Counted from the first letter of the stretch, positions 1 to 8,094 are shown. The stretch is 11,480 nt of DNA from UBA1275 sp038124025 (GCA_038124025.1 JAYPBC010000043.1:1-11480), one strand, 5' to 3'. Notes: generated by a model not told the origin, from the letters alone. Translations and numbers: made by a program.

Positions 1-253
1 CTCTATCGAGACCAAACCAAGCGTAAGTAGTAGTACAGTTACTAGAGACTTAAATTCACCTTAGACTGGAAGACAACCCAGAGGTTATTAAAGGAGCAGA
101 TGAGTAAGAATTAACGGATCTGCTAATCTCTTAATTCAGACTAAATTCACTCTTAATTGTATTAGCAATACCTAAAGTGTATTAAGCGGTAGAATTACTA
201 AATACTCCTATAAGTTTCAATATTGCTAAGCTTTTACTGTAACTTATAATCAT
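1..253. other. Upstream region of the lytS-like gene, no gene recognised
   Basis: This AT-rich stretch has stops in all frames and no convincing coding signal. A short open frame runs from the left edge to the stop at 62-64 (20 codons) and could be the tail of an upstream gene, but it has no recognisable motif. A 7-bp inverted repeat, AGCAGAT at 95-101 and ATCTGCT at 118-124, could form a weak hairpin, but no T-tract follows it. The sequence TAAGTTTC at 211-218 resembles the Bacteroidota -7 element (TAnnTTTG), but no good -33 TTG lies at the right distance. The promoter of the two-component operon should be somewhere here; I cannot place it. Confidence 0.4.
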
Positions 254-1240
254 ATGAATACGCAACTAATATACAACATCCCAAAGCATATACTTTTTTG
301 GGTGGTCTATTTGTTTCTGCCAATCATTATTTTTCCTAGGGCAGATGTAAATTACATTGATATAAGTCAGTTTGTAATATTCAACTATTTTTTTTCAAGT
401 TTATATTCTATAGCTTTTTTTTACGTTAATTTTTATTGGGCAATACCAAGCTTAGCGTACAAGAAAAAAGTATTGAAGTATGTATTGGTTTTATTGCTAT
501 CTGTTTTTGTTTGTTATACTGTTTTTAAGATCATACCCACTCTTAATAATTTAGAGACTGAAAGGATTATTTCTTTTCAATTCATTGTAGCACTTCTCAA
601 ACTTACATTCGTCAATATAATTTCCTGGATTATATTTCTTCAAAAAATTAATCAAGATCATTCAATAGCTAAAAATGAAGCTGAACTTGCTTATTTAAGA
701 TCACAGATAAATCCACACTTTCTATTCAATGTACTCAATAGTTTGTATGCATTAGCTATAAATAAATCAGAAAATTTGGTAGATACAATATCACAAGTAT
801 CAGATATGATGCGATATAATATTGAAGAGTCACAAAAACGTTTTGTCTCACTAAATCAGGAATTAGAGTATCTTCAATGTTTTATCAATATTCAAAAATT
901 AAGGTTAACAAATAAAACAGTTATCAATTATTGGGTAAAAGGTGAAATCGGTGAAAAGAGAATCGAGCCTCTATTGTTAATTGCATTTATTGAAAATGCT
1001 TTTAAGTATGGTGTGAGTACGGAAAAAGAATCTGAAATAATAATTAAGATTGAAGTAATTGAGAATAAATTAAAACTGTTCATTAAAAATCATAAGGTTA
1101 GAAAATTTTCTAACACTAGTGGTACGGGGATTATGAATACAATAAAAAGGCTAGATTATACATACAGTAACCGCTATGATTTGGATATAAGTGACAGAGA
1201 AGATTGCTATATAGTTCTATTGACAATTGAAGTATCATGA
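254..1240 (+). CDS. LytS/YpdA-type sensor histidine kinase (His_kinase + GHKL ATPase)
   Basis: Membrane sensor kinase that autophosphorylates on histidine and passes phosphate to the LytTR regulator encoded next. The N-terminal part has four hydrophobic segments (about residues 12-28, 40-66, 74-95 and 105-128) and no obvious extracytoplasmic domain, so sensing is probably within or near the membrane. The His_kinase motif SQINPHFLFN follows, with the phospho-acceptor His155. An N-box (IENAFKYG, Glu247/Asn248) and a G-box (SGTGIMNTIKRL) mark the GHKL ATP-binding domain. The 328-residue length is normal for this Bacteroidota class. Its stop codon overlaps the start of the next gene (ATGA at 1237-1240), which implies translational coupling. 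The family assignment is firm; the signal sensed is unknown. Confidence 0.93.
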   Translation: MNTQLIYNIPKHILFWVVYLFLPIIIFPRADVNYIDISQFVIFNYFFSSLYSIAFFYVNFYWAIPSLAYKKKVLKYVLVLLLSVFVCYTVFKIIPTLNNLETERIISFQFIVALLKLTFVNIISWIIFLQKINQDHSIAKNEAELAYLRSQINPHFLFNVLNSLYALAINKSENLVDTISQVSDMMRYNIEESQKRFVSLNQELEYLQCFINIQKLRLTNKTVINYWVKGEIGEKRIEPLLLIAFIENAFKYGVSTEKESEIIIKIEVIENKLKLFIKNHKVRKFSNTSGTGIMNTIKRLDYTYSNRYDLDISDREDCYIVLLTIEVS

Positions 1241-1932
1241 TTAAAGCAATTGCCATCGATGATGAGCCTTTGGCTTTAGATGTAATCACAACTTTTACTT
1301 CTAATTTAGATTTCATTGAATTAAAAAGAATATTTACCCAGGGTTCAAGCGCTATACGTTATTTAAAGCAGTTTCCTGTGGATTTAATATTTCTAGACAT
1401 TCAAATGCCAGATATGGATGGAATTAGTCTTTACGAATCTATAAATCAGGATATAATGGTGATTTTTACAACGGCTTATAGCGAATATGCTGTCAAGGGA
1501 TTTGAACTAAATGCTATTGATTATTTACTCAAACCCATGAATAAGAAAAGATTTGAAAAAGCATGTTTAAAAGCCCTCGAGTATTATGATTTTAAGAAAG
1601 AGAAAATACCTACAAAGAATAAATTTATATACGTTAGGTCTGAATATTCACTAATTAAGATTTCTATTTCAAATATTCTCTTTTTTGAAACTATGGATGA
1701 CTATATCAAGATTCATAAGGTAGATGGAAAACCTATTCTCACATTAATGAGTATGAAGAAATTTATTCAAATGCTTCCGGAAGATAAATTTATAAGAATT
1801 CATAGGTCATATACAGTTCCTTTAGACAAAATAGATTCAGTTAGATCTAAAACGATCATAATAGAAGATTTTAAATTACCAATTGGGGCTACTTATCAGA
1901 AACAATTCTTTGATATCTATAGATCAAAATAG
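1237..1932 (+). CDS. LytTR-family response regulator (REC + LytTR DNA-binding)
   Basis: Transcriptional regulator partnered with the preceding kinase. The receiver domain occupies about residues 1-120. It has the acidic pair Asp8/Asp9, the phospho-acceptor Asp54 in FLDIQMPD, Thr78/Thr79 in the TTAYSEYA stretch and Lys99 followed by Pro100. A LytTR DNA-binding domain follows from about residue 128 to 228, with the typical YVRSEYSLIKI opening, FFETMDDYIKIH and FIRIHRSYTVPL segments. The length of 231 residues is standard for LytR/AgrA-type regulators. The start codon lies inside the kinase stop overlap. LytTR proteins usually bind direct repeats upstream of their targets; the genes immediately downstream on the same strand are the obvious candidates, but that is inference and I see no clear paired site. 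Confidence 0.94.
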   Translation: MIKAIAIDDEPLALDVITTFTSNLDFIELKRIFTQGSSAIRYLKQFPVDLIFLDIQMPDMDGISLYESINQDIMVIFTTAYSEYAVKGFELNAIDYLLKPMNKKRFEKACLKALEYYDFKKEKIPTKNKFIYVRSEYSLIKISISNILFFETMDDYIKIHKVDGKPILTLMSMKKFIQMLPEDKFIRIHRSYTVPLDKIDSVRSKTIIIEDFKLPIGATYQKQFFDIYRSK

Positions 1933-2091
1933 TAATAGAATGATATTTTTTGGTATTTGGTGATAGAATGTCAAAGGTAGCTTAATTAGTAATATTAATC
2001 CCCGATACAATCCAGGTATTCTCCGACTTATTTTCGTTGAAAGTATTTTTAGGTTTAGTTTTAGTACAAGTTACAAACTAATAATAAAGTC

Positions 2092-2718
2092 ATGAATTCA
2101 ACGAATTTACATTTAAGCATAATTTTACTTTGCATATTTACCTCAGGTGTGATGGGCCAGGAAAGAAAACTTACTGATGCACAAAAAGAAAAACTTGAGT
2201 TAAGAATCACAGAAACATTTGAAAGAATCAACTTATCAAATGATCAGAAGCAAAGATTAAAGGGAATGAAAAATCAGTATGTATCCCAAATGAAGGCCAT
2301 TAGAAATAGTGATATAAGTAATGATGATAAGGTCAAAGATCTTAAGGCGATGCTAGATAAAAGAAACCAAGAAATGAAAGGAGTACTTTCCACTGAACAA
2401 TATCAATTCTATAAAGAGACCCAAAATAGAAGGCGTCAAAATTTTAAAAATCTAAAAGAGTCATTTGAAGAATTAGATTTAATTGATTCTCAAAAACTAG
2501 CTTTTACAGAAATCACAGTAAAATTTGCACTTCAAATGAGCACTTTAAGGAAGAGTGACCAAAGAAGAATAGTCAAGGTTAAAGAATTTACATCAATAAT
2601 TGATTCAAAGAATAAGGAAATGAAGAATTTGCTTTCCAACGAGCAATATAAAGTCTATGAAATAAGGCAAAGTAAAACTCAAAGAGAGAGACTAAAAATG
2701 GTTATGGAAAACAATTAA
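2092..2718 (+). CDS. Secreted Spy/CpxP-like helical protein with tandem repeats
   Basis: A 208-residue exported, highly charged helical protein. A signal peptide (about residues 1-22, hydrophobic core around SIILLCIFTSG, likely cleavage after GVMG) precedes a Lys/Glu/Gln-rich mature part. LTxxQ-like elements recur: LTDAQ at 27-31, LSNDQ at 48-52, LSTEQ at 99-103, LIDSQ at 130-134 and LSNEQ at 181-185. This pattern recalls the Spy/CpxP family of periplasmic stress chaperones and sensors. Residues 43-111 and 125-193 are a gapless internal duplication. No cysteine occurs in the mature part. The gene sits about 160 bp after the response regulator and 87 bp before the receptor gene, so it may be a regulated target or an accessory sensor. 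Chaperone function is inferred only from family resemblance. Confidence 0.75.
   Translation: MNSTNLHLSIILLCIFTSGVMGQERKLTDAQKEKLELRITETFERINLSNDQKQRLKGMKNQYVSQMKAIRNSDISNDDKVKDLKAMLDKRNQEMKGVLSTEQYQFYKETQNRRRQNFKNLKESFEELDLIDSQKLAFTEITVKFALQMSTLRKSDQRRIVKVKEFTSIIDSKNKEMKNLLSNEQYKVYEIRQSKTQRERLKMVMENN
2218..2670 (+). repeat. Two-copy internal protein repeat (82-residue period)
   Basis: Codons 43-111 (2218-2424) and 125-193 (2464-2670) of the Spy-like gene align without a gap at an offset of 82 residues. By hand I count 25 identities in 69 positions, including QK at the start, QM, the KVK triplet, D..N.EMK and LS.EQY..Y. The similarity is at protein level; the nucleotide copies have diverged, so the duplication is old or under selection. 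Confidence 0.8.
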
Positions 2719-2805
2719 GGATTTTAACATTACCCAAATAAGTTCAGACAAATCAATCCAACTTACTGCAAAAATAAGAACTGAGTAATAATTTAAAATT
2801 GGATA

Positions 2806-5226
2806 ATGAAAAAATTCTTAATAATCGTATCAATACTGAATTTCATTGGGGTGCTATATGCACAAGATAATACTAACATTAATGAATATAAATTTGATTT
2901 CACATTGTCAGGAATCTTAAAAGATTCTGAAACAGGTGAATCACTTCCTTTTGCAAATATTATCATCAAAGGTACATCTAAGGGAACAACCACCAATATA
3001 GATGGCTACTATACTTTGCATAATATTCCTATTGATACATCGACAATAATAGCGAGCTACATAGGCTATGAAAAAAAAGAGATAAAACTTAATCCAGATT
3101 TACCAAAAACTAACTTAATAATAGAATTAGTGCCATCATCATTATTCTTGAATGAAATTTATGTCACGGCTGAACCAGAAGATATTTTTCAGGTGTCAAC
3201 AAACAGTATAAGTACAGTGAAAATGACACCTCAACAACTAAACCAACTACCAAATTTAGGTGAACAAGATATCATGAGGTCATTCCAGTTAATGCCAGGT
3301 ATTTCAGCTAGTAATGAATCTTCATCAGGTATGTATATTAGAGGCGGCACACCGGATCAAAACTTAATTGTCTATGATGGCTTTACAATTTATCAGATAG
3401 ATCATCTATATGGATTTTACAGTGCATTTAACTCCAATGCAATCAAAGATGTTCAACTTTATAAAGGTGGTTTTGAATCTCGCTTTGGTGGTAGGTTATC
3501 TAGTGTTACTGAGATAACTGGAAAGGATGGAAATCAAAATAATTTTGAACTAGGTGGGAGTATTAGCTTATTAAATGTTAATGCTTTTACTGAAGCGCCA
3601 ATCGGAGAAAAATTTACATCTATTATAGCGTTCAGAAGATCTTATGAAGGACCAGTCTATAATACTATTTTTGATCAATTCACTGAAGATAATGTAAGCT
3701 CATCATCTCAGTTTCAAGATCGCTTTGCGACGACTGTAAAATCATATTTTTATGACTTTAACGGTAAATTCACCTATAAACCTACTGACAAGGATATTAT
3801 ATCATTAAGTATTTTCAATGGAACTGATAATTTAGATAATGGTTACGAATTAAATACTCCACAAAGACTACTAAATTTAGGGATAGATTTTAGTCTTAAT
3901 ATTTCTGATTTAACAAACTATGGAAATTTTGGAACAGGAGTTAAATGGTCAAGGAGATGGTCAAATAAACTATACGGAAATACAATAATTAGTTATTCTA
4001 ATTATTATAGTGATAGGGAATTCGGTCGGTTTGGTACAGTAACTAATCAAAATCAATCACAAAACCTATCGGGTGGTTTTTCAGAAGATAATGATTTAAA
4101 AGACTATAGTTTTAAATCGGATTACCAATTTGATTTGTCAAATTTCTCACAAATAAAATTTGGGGTATTTGGTACTAATTACAATATAAAATATGAGTAT
4201 ACCCAAAATGATAGTGTATCGATAATTGATAAGAATGATAATGGTGAGCTAGTGGGTGGTTATTTGCAATCACAATTCAAGTTTTTTGATGATAGATTGA
4301 AAATAGTTACAGGTCGAAGGTTAACCTATTACAGTAATACCAGTAAATTTTACAGAGAGCCTAGATTTAATGCAAATTATAGCTATTCAGACAAGTTAAA
4401 ATTTACTTTTGCTTGGGGAAAATATTATCAATTTGCGAATCAAGTCACTCGTCAAGATTTGTCTTCAGGAAGTAAGGATTTTTGGGTGCTTTCAAATAGA
4501 AATGATATCCCCGTCAGTATTTCCAAACACTATATATTGGGTTTTTCATATGAAACTTGGAAATATTTATTTAGTGTTGAGGGCTATCATAAGAACTTAT
4601 CTGGAATCTCTGAATACAAACAATATGTTTTCGGTGGGCCACAAGGGATTAGATATGAAGAAAACTTTTATAATGGAAATGGCTATGCTAAAGGTCTTGA
4701 ATTTCTAATCCAGAAAAAGTACGGTAGATTTAATGGTTGGGCTAGTTATACCCTAGCTGAGGCAAGAAATAAGTTTGATATATACGGAAGTGAATATTTT
4801 TCAGCTAATCAAGATGTCACACATGAATTCAAGTTAGTCAAGATTTTTAATTATAAACGTTGGGATTTTTCTACAACTTGGGTCTATGCAACAGGTAGAC
4901 CATATACAGCTCCATCTGGAGCTTACTCTCTAAATTTAATAGATGGAAGTACTGAAGACTATTTTACAACTACTGATAAAAATAGTGTTCGACTAGCAGA
5001 CTACCATAGACTTGATGTTGCCCTCAATTATCAATTATATGTAAACGATTATAGCAGAACCAATAAATCCGAAATTGGGCATATCGGATTCTCAATATTC
5101 AATATTTATGACCGTACAAATACATGGTATAATCAATATGAAGTAATTGAAGGAGAGATTATTGAGACAAATATTAATTATCTCGGTTTTATGCCAAATA
5201 TTACTTTATCACTATCACTTAGATAA
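2806..5226 (+). CDS. TonB-dependent outer-membrane receptor with CarboxypepD_reg-like domain
   Basis: An 806-residue outer-membrane receptor or channel of the Bacteroidota type. It has a Sec signal peptide (residues 1-19, ending LYA before Gln20). A carboxypeptidase regulatory-like beta-sandwich spans about residues 33-110 and shows SGILKDSETGESLPFANI and GTTTNIDGYYTL. A plug domain follows at about 135-240, with MYIRGG at 176-181, DQNLIVYDGF and SRFGGRLSS. The rest is a beta-barrel with alternating aromatic and polar strands, ending in NITLSLSLR. The substrate is unknown. This subclass is usually encoded beside a DUF4249 lipoprotein, as it is here (the next ATG is 1 bp beyond the stop), so the two are probably co-translated. 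The terminal residue is Arg rather than the common aromatic, a minor oddity. Confidence 0.92.
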   Translation: MKKFLIIVSILNFIGVLYAQDNTNINEYKFDFTLSGILKDSETGESLPFANIIIKGTSKGTTTNIDGYYTLHNIPIDTSTIIASYIGYEKKEIKLNPDLPKTNLIIELVPSSLFLNEIYVTAEPEDIFQVSTNSISTVKMTPQQLNQLPNLGEQDIMRSFQLMPGISASNESSSGMYIRGGTPDQNLIVYDGFTIYQIDHLYGFYSAFNSNAIKDVQLYKGGFESRFGGRLSSVTEITGKDGNQNNFELGGSISLLNVNAFTEAPIGEKFTSIIAFRRSYEGPVYNTIFDQFTEDNVSSSSQFQDRFATTVKSYFYDFNGKFTYKPTDKDIISLSIFNGTDNLDNGYELNTPQRLLNLGIDFSLNISDLTNYGNFGTGVKWSRRWSNKLYGNTIISYSNYYSDREFGRFGTVTNQNQSQNLSGGFSEDNDLKDYSFKSDYQFDLSNFSQIKFGVFGTNYNIKYEYTQNDSVSIIDKNDNGELVGGYLQSQFKFFDDRLKIVTGRRLTYYSNTSKFYREPRFNANYSYSDKLKFTFAWGKYYQFANQVTRQDLSSGSKDFWVLSNRNDIPVSISKHYILGFSYETWKYLFSVEGYHKNLSGISEYKQYVFGGPQGIRYEENFYNGNGYAKGLEFLIQKKYGRFNGWASYTLAEARNKFDIYGSEYFSANQDVTHEFKLVKIFNYKRWDFSTTWVYATGRPYTAPSGAYSLNLIDGSTEDYFTTTDKNSVRLADYHRLDVALNYQLYVNDYSRTNKSEIGHIGFSIFNIYDRTNTWYNQYEVIEGEIIETNINYLGFMPNITLSLSLR

Positions 5227-5227
5227 A

Positions 5228-6016
5228 ATGAGAAAAATCAAAGCTTTTCATATTATCGTTTCAATATTATTTATCTCTAGTTGTTTATCGGTAAATACCA
5301 ATCCAGATTTTGAAGATGTACCTGTAGTTCAGGGGTATCTTCATGCTAATAAGCCATTAGAAATTAAAATTTCTAGGCAAATTCCATACTCGAGTAAAGC
5401 TAATTATTCATTAGATAATCTTGACTCCTTAGAGATAAAAATATTTGATGGAAATTTATATTACAGCCTAGTTTCGGATGGGAATGGAAAATATATAAAT
5501 CCTGATATCGATTTAAATCAACTAGACTCATTTGAAATAGAATTCAATTTCAACAATGTCTCAGTTTCAGCTTCAACAAACATTCCATCGAAACCAGAGA
5601 ATTTTAGTTCATCAGTATCTAATGTTTATGTTAGTATACTACCTGGTAATAATCCTGATGAAATCACATTTACTTGGGATAATACTAATGGTCGATATTA
5701 TTTCTTATTGATAGAAAATATTGAATCAAATCCTATTTCAATATATGATAATGTCAATATTGCAAACATCAATCAATTATTTAATTTAGCGCCCACTCAG
5801 TCAGATAGCTACACAATGAGAACAAGACGTTTTTCATATTATGGGAAACACAGGATAATATTATTTCATATAAATCCTGATCTTGCTGCCCTTTATGAAG
5901 AAAATGATAATACCTCACAAAATATATCTAATCCACCAACAGGGCTCAAAAATGCATTTGGAATATTTACTGGCATTAACTCTGATACTTTATATGTGAA
6001 TGTAAAAGCAAGATAG
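5228..6016 (+). CDS. DUF4249-like outer-membrane-associated lipoprotein
   Basis: A 262-residue predicted lipoprotein. I chose the ATG at 5228 over an earlier in-frame ATG at 5147. It sits just after the receptor stop and gives a proper lipoprotein signal (basic MRKIK, hydrophobic stretch, lipobox ISSC with Cys19). The earlier start would add 27 residues read from inside the receptor gene. The mature part shows the DUF4249-like opening VPVVQGYL...IKISRQIPY, followed by beta-rich segments, and ends near AFGIFTGINSDTLYVNV. DUF4249 proteins are found next to TonB receptors with carboxypeptidase-like domains and are thought to act as surface partners. This one is shorter than many and lacks the Cys-rich end I associate with the family, so the assignment is good but not certain. 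Confidence 0.75.
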   Translation: MRKIKAFHIIVSILFISSCLSVNTNPDFEDVPVVQGYLHANKPLEIKISRQIPYSSKANYSLDNLDSLEIKIFDGNLYYSLVSDGNGKYINPDIDLNQLDSFEIEFNFNNVSVSASTNIPSKPENFSSSVSNVYVSILPGNNPDEITFTWDNTNGRYYFLLIENIESNPISIYDNVNIANINQLFNLAPTQSDSYTMRTRRFSYYGKHRIILFHINPDLAALYEENDNTSQNISNPPTGLKNAFGIFTGINSDTLYVNVKAR

Positions 6017-6196
6017 AATGGTTAACCCACTCCATGTACTATATATAAACACGTTATGAGTGGATTTATACAGTGTACTTTGCATCCTTATTTAGTGGTG
6101 CAATAACGAGATATAACACAAGACCCACCCATCTTCACTTTGGCTTGTAGGGGCCAAATTCAGTTGAAATAAATGGAAATAAATGACAAAGATATA
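6017..6196. other. Palindrome-rich spacer between the receptor operon and the cadherin lipoprotein
   Basis: This 180-bp gap carries several short inverted repeats: CCACTC 6027-6032 with GAGTGG 6058-6063, CGTTAT 6052-6057 with ATAACG 6103-6108, and TTTGGC 6139-6144 with GCCAAA 6153-6158 (8-base loop). None is followed by a T-tract, so a standard intrinsic terminator is not evident. The pair CGTTATGAG and ATATAACACAAG is faintly like the ends of integron attC sites, but no integrase or cassette array is present. An in-frame ATG at 6173 could extend the next gene by 8 codons. Confidence 0.35.
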
Positions 6197-7816
6197 ATGA
6201 AAACATTACTATTTACACTTATAACATTAATAACCTGTTTTTTAGCATGCTCAAAAAACGATGTAACTGGTCCTCGAAATACGGCACCTTCGATCGAAGA
6301 TCAGCTATTTGAAATTACTGAAAATGCCAATATTGGTACTATTATTGGAACTATATTAGCTACAGATTTAGATGAGGACACCTTATCATTTGAGATCCTA
6401 GAAGGTAATTTAGAAAATGTTTTTACCTTGAATTCATCTACTGGGGAACTATCTTTGTCTCAATCATTAAATATTGAGGTTACAGAGAGCTACGTATTAC
6501 TTGTTCAGGTAACAGATGATATAGCTTCAGCACAAGCAAACATAACCATCTCTATAAAGCCAATTGAAGTTATAATTAGTACCCCCGGATTTCCTGGAAA
6601 CTCATTCTTTGATGGTCGACTGGGTGATGCTGACTATTGGTCGGACCAACCCAAAATTCTTTCTGCCGGTTTAGGGTTTAGCGATATCCTTGGTATTGAA
6701 GTTGATGAAATTACGGAAGAATTGGTTGAAAGGATTGGTGGAGCTTGGGCATCGAATATTTCCTGTGAAGATACCAGATCCAGAACATTTACGAGTACCA
6801 GAGACGACATTGAACTAGTCTTTGTGGTTCAGAATCCATATGCTGATGATTTTAAAGAAGGTGCCTTAGGTTTGGATGCATTACCAATGGTTTTTACCTG
6901 GCCGGTTAAAACAAATACCATAGATTTAAGCGACTTCAGAATAACCGTAAGTAATGGGGATGAAATCACGCCCTCTGCAGCAGGAGTAGCCCCCAATTTT
7001 GAAATCAACGAAAGAAATGTGGTAGTATTAAGCGGTGAGTTTGCCAATAAATTACCTAGTAGTGATCCAAATTCAAGATTTGTTACCAAAGTCGAAGTTG
7101 TGGGCGAGTTAATTTTAGTAGGACCGAATGGGCAAGAATTCAATGCTCAAGGTATGTATAAAGAAACCTTATCTAGCCCGTATGATGCTAATAATGGACC
7201 ACGTTTAGTTGGCGCGAAATTGAATTACTCCGATCCTAATGTGGCTGAAGGTTTTTCTATAAATCTACCTTTTCCAAGACCGGACAATGATGAATTTGCT
7301 CTTTATGGTGAGCAAATAGAAGAAGCAGAGGCGGAAGGTAAAGTCGTTGGCAGGCTAAGAGTTTTAACATCAGGGGGATTTTCCCCAAATGGAATACAGG
7401 GAGTGCTACCTACTGATTTCGACAAATTTTTCCGGGTTCATGCCCAGGGAACCGATGGTTCAACCGTTTTAGTAGAACAAGTAAACATGGAATATGAAGT
7501 TCAGGGAGGAATTATAAAGGTAATAGGCCTGGCTGATTTAGGTCTTGCGGAAGGTGTAAATGATACAATTTATGACGGTTGTTATCAGGAGGACGGTGAC
7601 AATTATATCGATATTATCATAGTAGGTGATGATGCTGCATTACGAAATTTAACGCATGTTGAAATTCCAAGTTTAGCTGGAGGTTATTCTGCATTCTTTA
7701 ATCCAGGCGGTCCTGGTCCTACTCCTTATGCGGGTGCACGATATACATCACCCGGACCTTATGATCTTGAACCTGTGATTATGGCACTCGATAATCCGAT
7801 GCGGATTTCTAATTAG
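6197..7816 (+). CDS. Lipoprotein with cadherin-like domain and unrecognised C-terminal region
   Basis: I prefer the ATG at 6197 (539 residues) over the in-frame ATG at 6173 (547). The later start gives a clean lipoprotein signal, MKTLLFTLITL... with FLAC and Cys18, whereas the earlier one adds the acidic leader MEINDKDI. A single cadherin-like domain spans about residues 28-128. It shows NTAPSIEDQ, ENANIGTIIGTILATDLDED and FTLNSSTGELSL, a pattern common in secreted adhesins. The remaining roughly 400 residues (from TPGFPGNSFFDGRLGDADYW) belong to no family I recognise. They include a Gly/Pro-rich stretch (FFNPGGPGPTPYAGARY) and end in MRISN without a T9SS sorting domain. GC rises from about 33% to 43% near the domain boundary. 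Likely surface-exposed; function unknown. Confidence 0.75.
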   Translation: MKTLLFTLITLITCFLACSKNDVTGPRNTAPSIEDQLFEITENANIGTIIGTILATDLDEDTLSFEILEGNLENVFTLNSSTGELSLSQSLNIEVTESYVLLVQVTDDIASAQANITISIKPIEVIISTPGFPGNSFFDGRLGDADYWSDQPKILSAGLGFSDILGIEVDEITEELVERIGGAWASNISCEDTRSRTFTSTRDDIELVFVVQNPYADDFKEGALGLDALPMVFTWPVKTNTIDLSDFRITVSNGDEITPSAAGVAPNFEINERNVVVLSGEFANKLPSSDPNSRFVTKVEVVGELILVGPNGQEFNAQGMYKETLSSPYDANNGPRLVGAKLNYSDPNVAEGFSINLPFPRPDNDEFALYGEQIEEAEAEGKVVGRLRVLTSGGFSPNGIQGVLPTDFDKFFRVHAQGTDGSTVLVEQVNMEYEVQGGIIKVIGLADLGLAEGVNDTIYDGCYQEDGDNYIDIIIVGDDAALRNLTHVEIPSLAGGYSAFFNPGGPGPTPYAGARYTSPGPYDLEPVIMALDNPMRISN

Positions 7817-8094
7817 TACAACTACTCATAACATGTGGGAGAAATTTTATTAATCCTCATGTGATATTAAAGTTAAGGAATGGCCGAAAGAATAAACTAA
7901 TACACTAATCTCTTGATTTATTGCTTAAACACTCTTAACTATAGATAAGTTGTACAAAACTTGTACAGTTCCTACAAAATAAAAAAGCTAAATAACTGTA
8001 ATTATGTTACTTAGCTTAAATTAGTTGTACGCACAATAGGATTACTACTATCCTAGTTCATATTGTAGAGTAACCTATGTAGCATGTAAAATGA
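7817..8094. other. Non-coding stretch after the cadherin lipoprotein gene
   Basis: I see no open frame of note here. Contents are three TTGTAC words (7950, 7961 and 8025; the first lies in the perfect palindrome TTGTACAA), a strong hairpin at 7985-8017 described separately, and a small hairpin TAGGAT/ATCCTA at about 8037-8055. The frame that holds the following sorting-domain remnant is closed by TAG at 8080-8082 and TGA at 8092-8094. Confidence 0.5.
7979..8017 (-). terminator. Candidate intrinsic terminator reading on the minus strand
   Basis: Arms 7985-7996 and 8006-8017 pair over 12 positions around a 9-base loop. The single non-Watson-Crick position (7992/8010) is A-C in a plus-strand transcript but a G-U wobble in a minus-strand one. 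On the minus strand the stem runs directly into a T-tract (A-run at 7981-7986 on the plus strand). Both points favour minus-strand termination. No minus-strand gene lies directly upstream of it, so it may only block antisense transcription or be left over from a lost gene. Confidence 0.45.

Noticed and set aside
123..161. Imperfect 39-bp direct repeat shared with 7905-7943 (27 of 39 matches)
   Set aside because: In an 11.5-kb AT-rich window many such ungapped matches are expected by chance.
1932..1970. Near-identical 11-mers GTAATAGAATG (1932-1942) and GTGATAGAATG (1960-1970) as a LytTR operator
   Set aside because: The first overlaps the regulator's stop codon, the 28-bp spacing does not fit LytTR paired sites, and AT-rich repeats like this arise by chance.
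2037..2063. Possible Bacteroidota promoter (TTG 2037-2039, TAGTTTTA 2056-2063) before the Spy-like gene
   Set aside because: The -7 match lacks the final G and the 16-bp spacer is shorter than the usual roughly 19 bp, so support is too weak.
5147..5227. Upstream in-frame start of the DUF4249-like gene
   Set aside because: It lies inside the receptor gene and would bury the lipoprotein signal behind 27 extra residues.
6829..7143. Minus-strand open frame inside the cadherin lipoprotein gene
   Set aside because: Antisense shadow without recognisable features.
7950..8030. Three TTGTAC words as a binding-site array
   Set aside because: Irregular spacing (11 and 64 bp) and no adjacent regulator; possibly chance.
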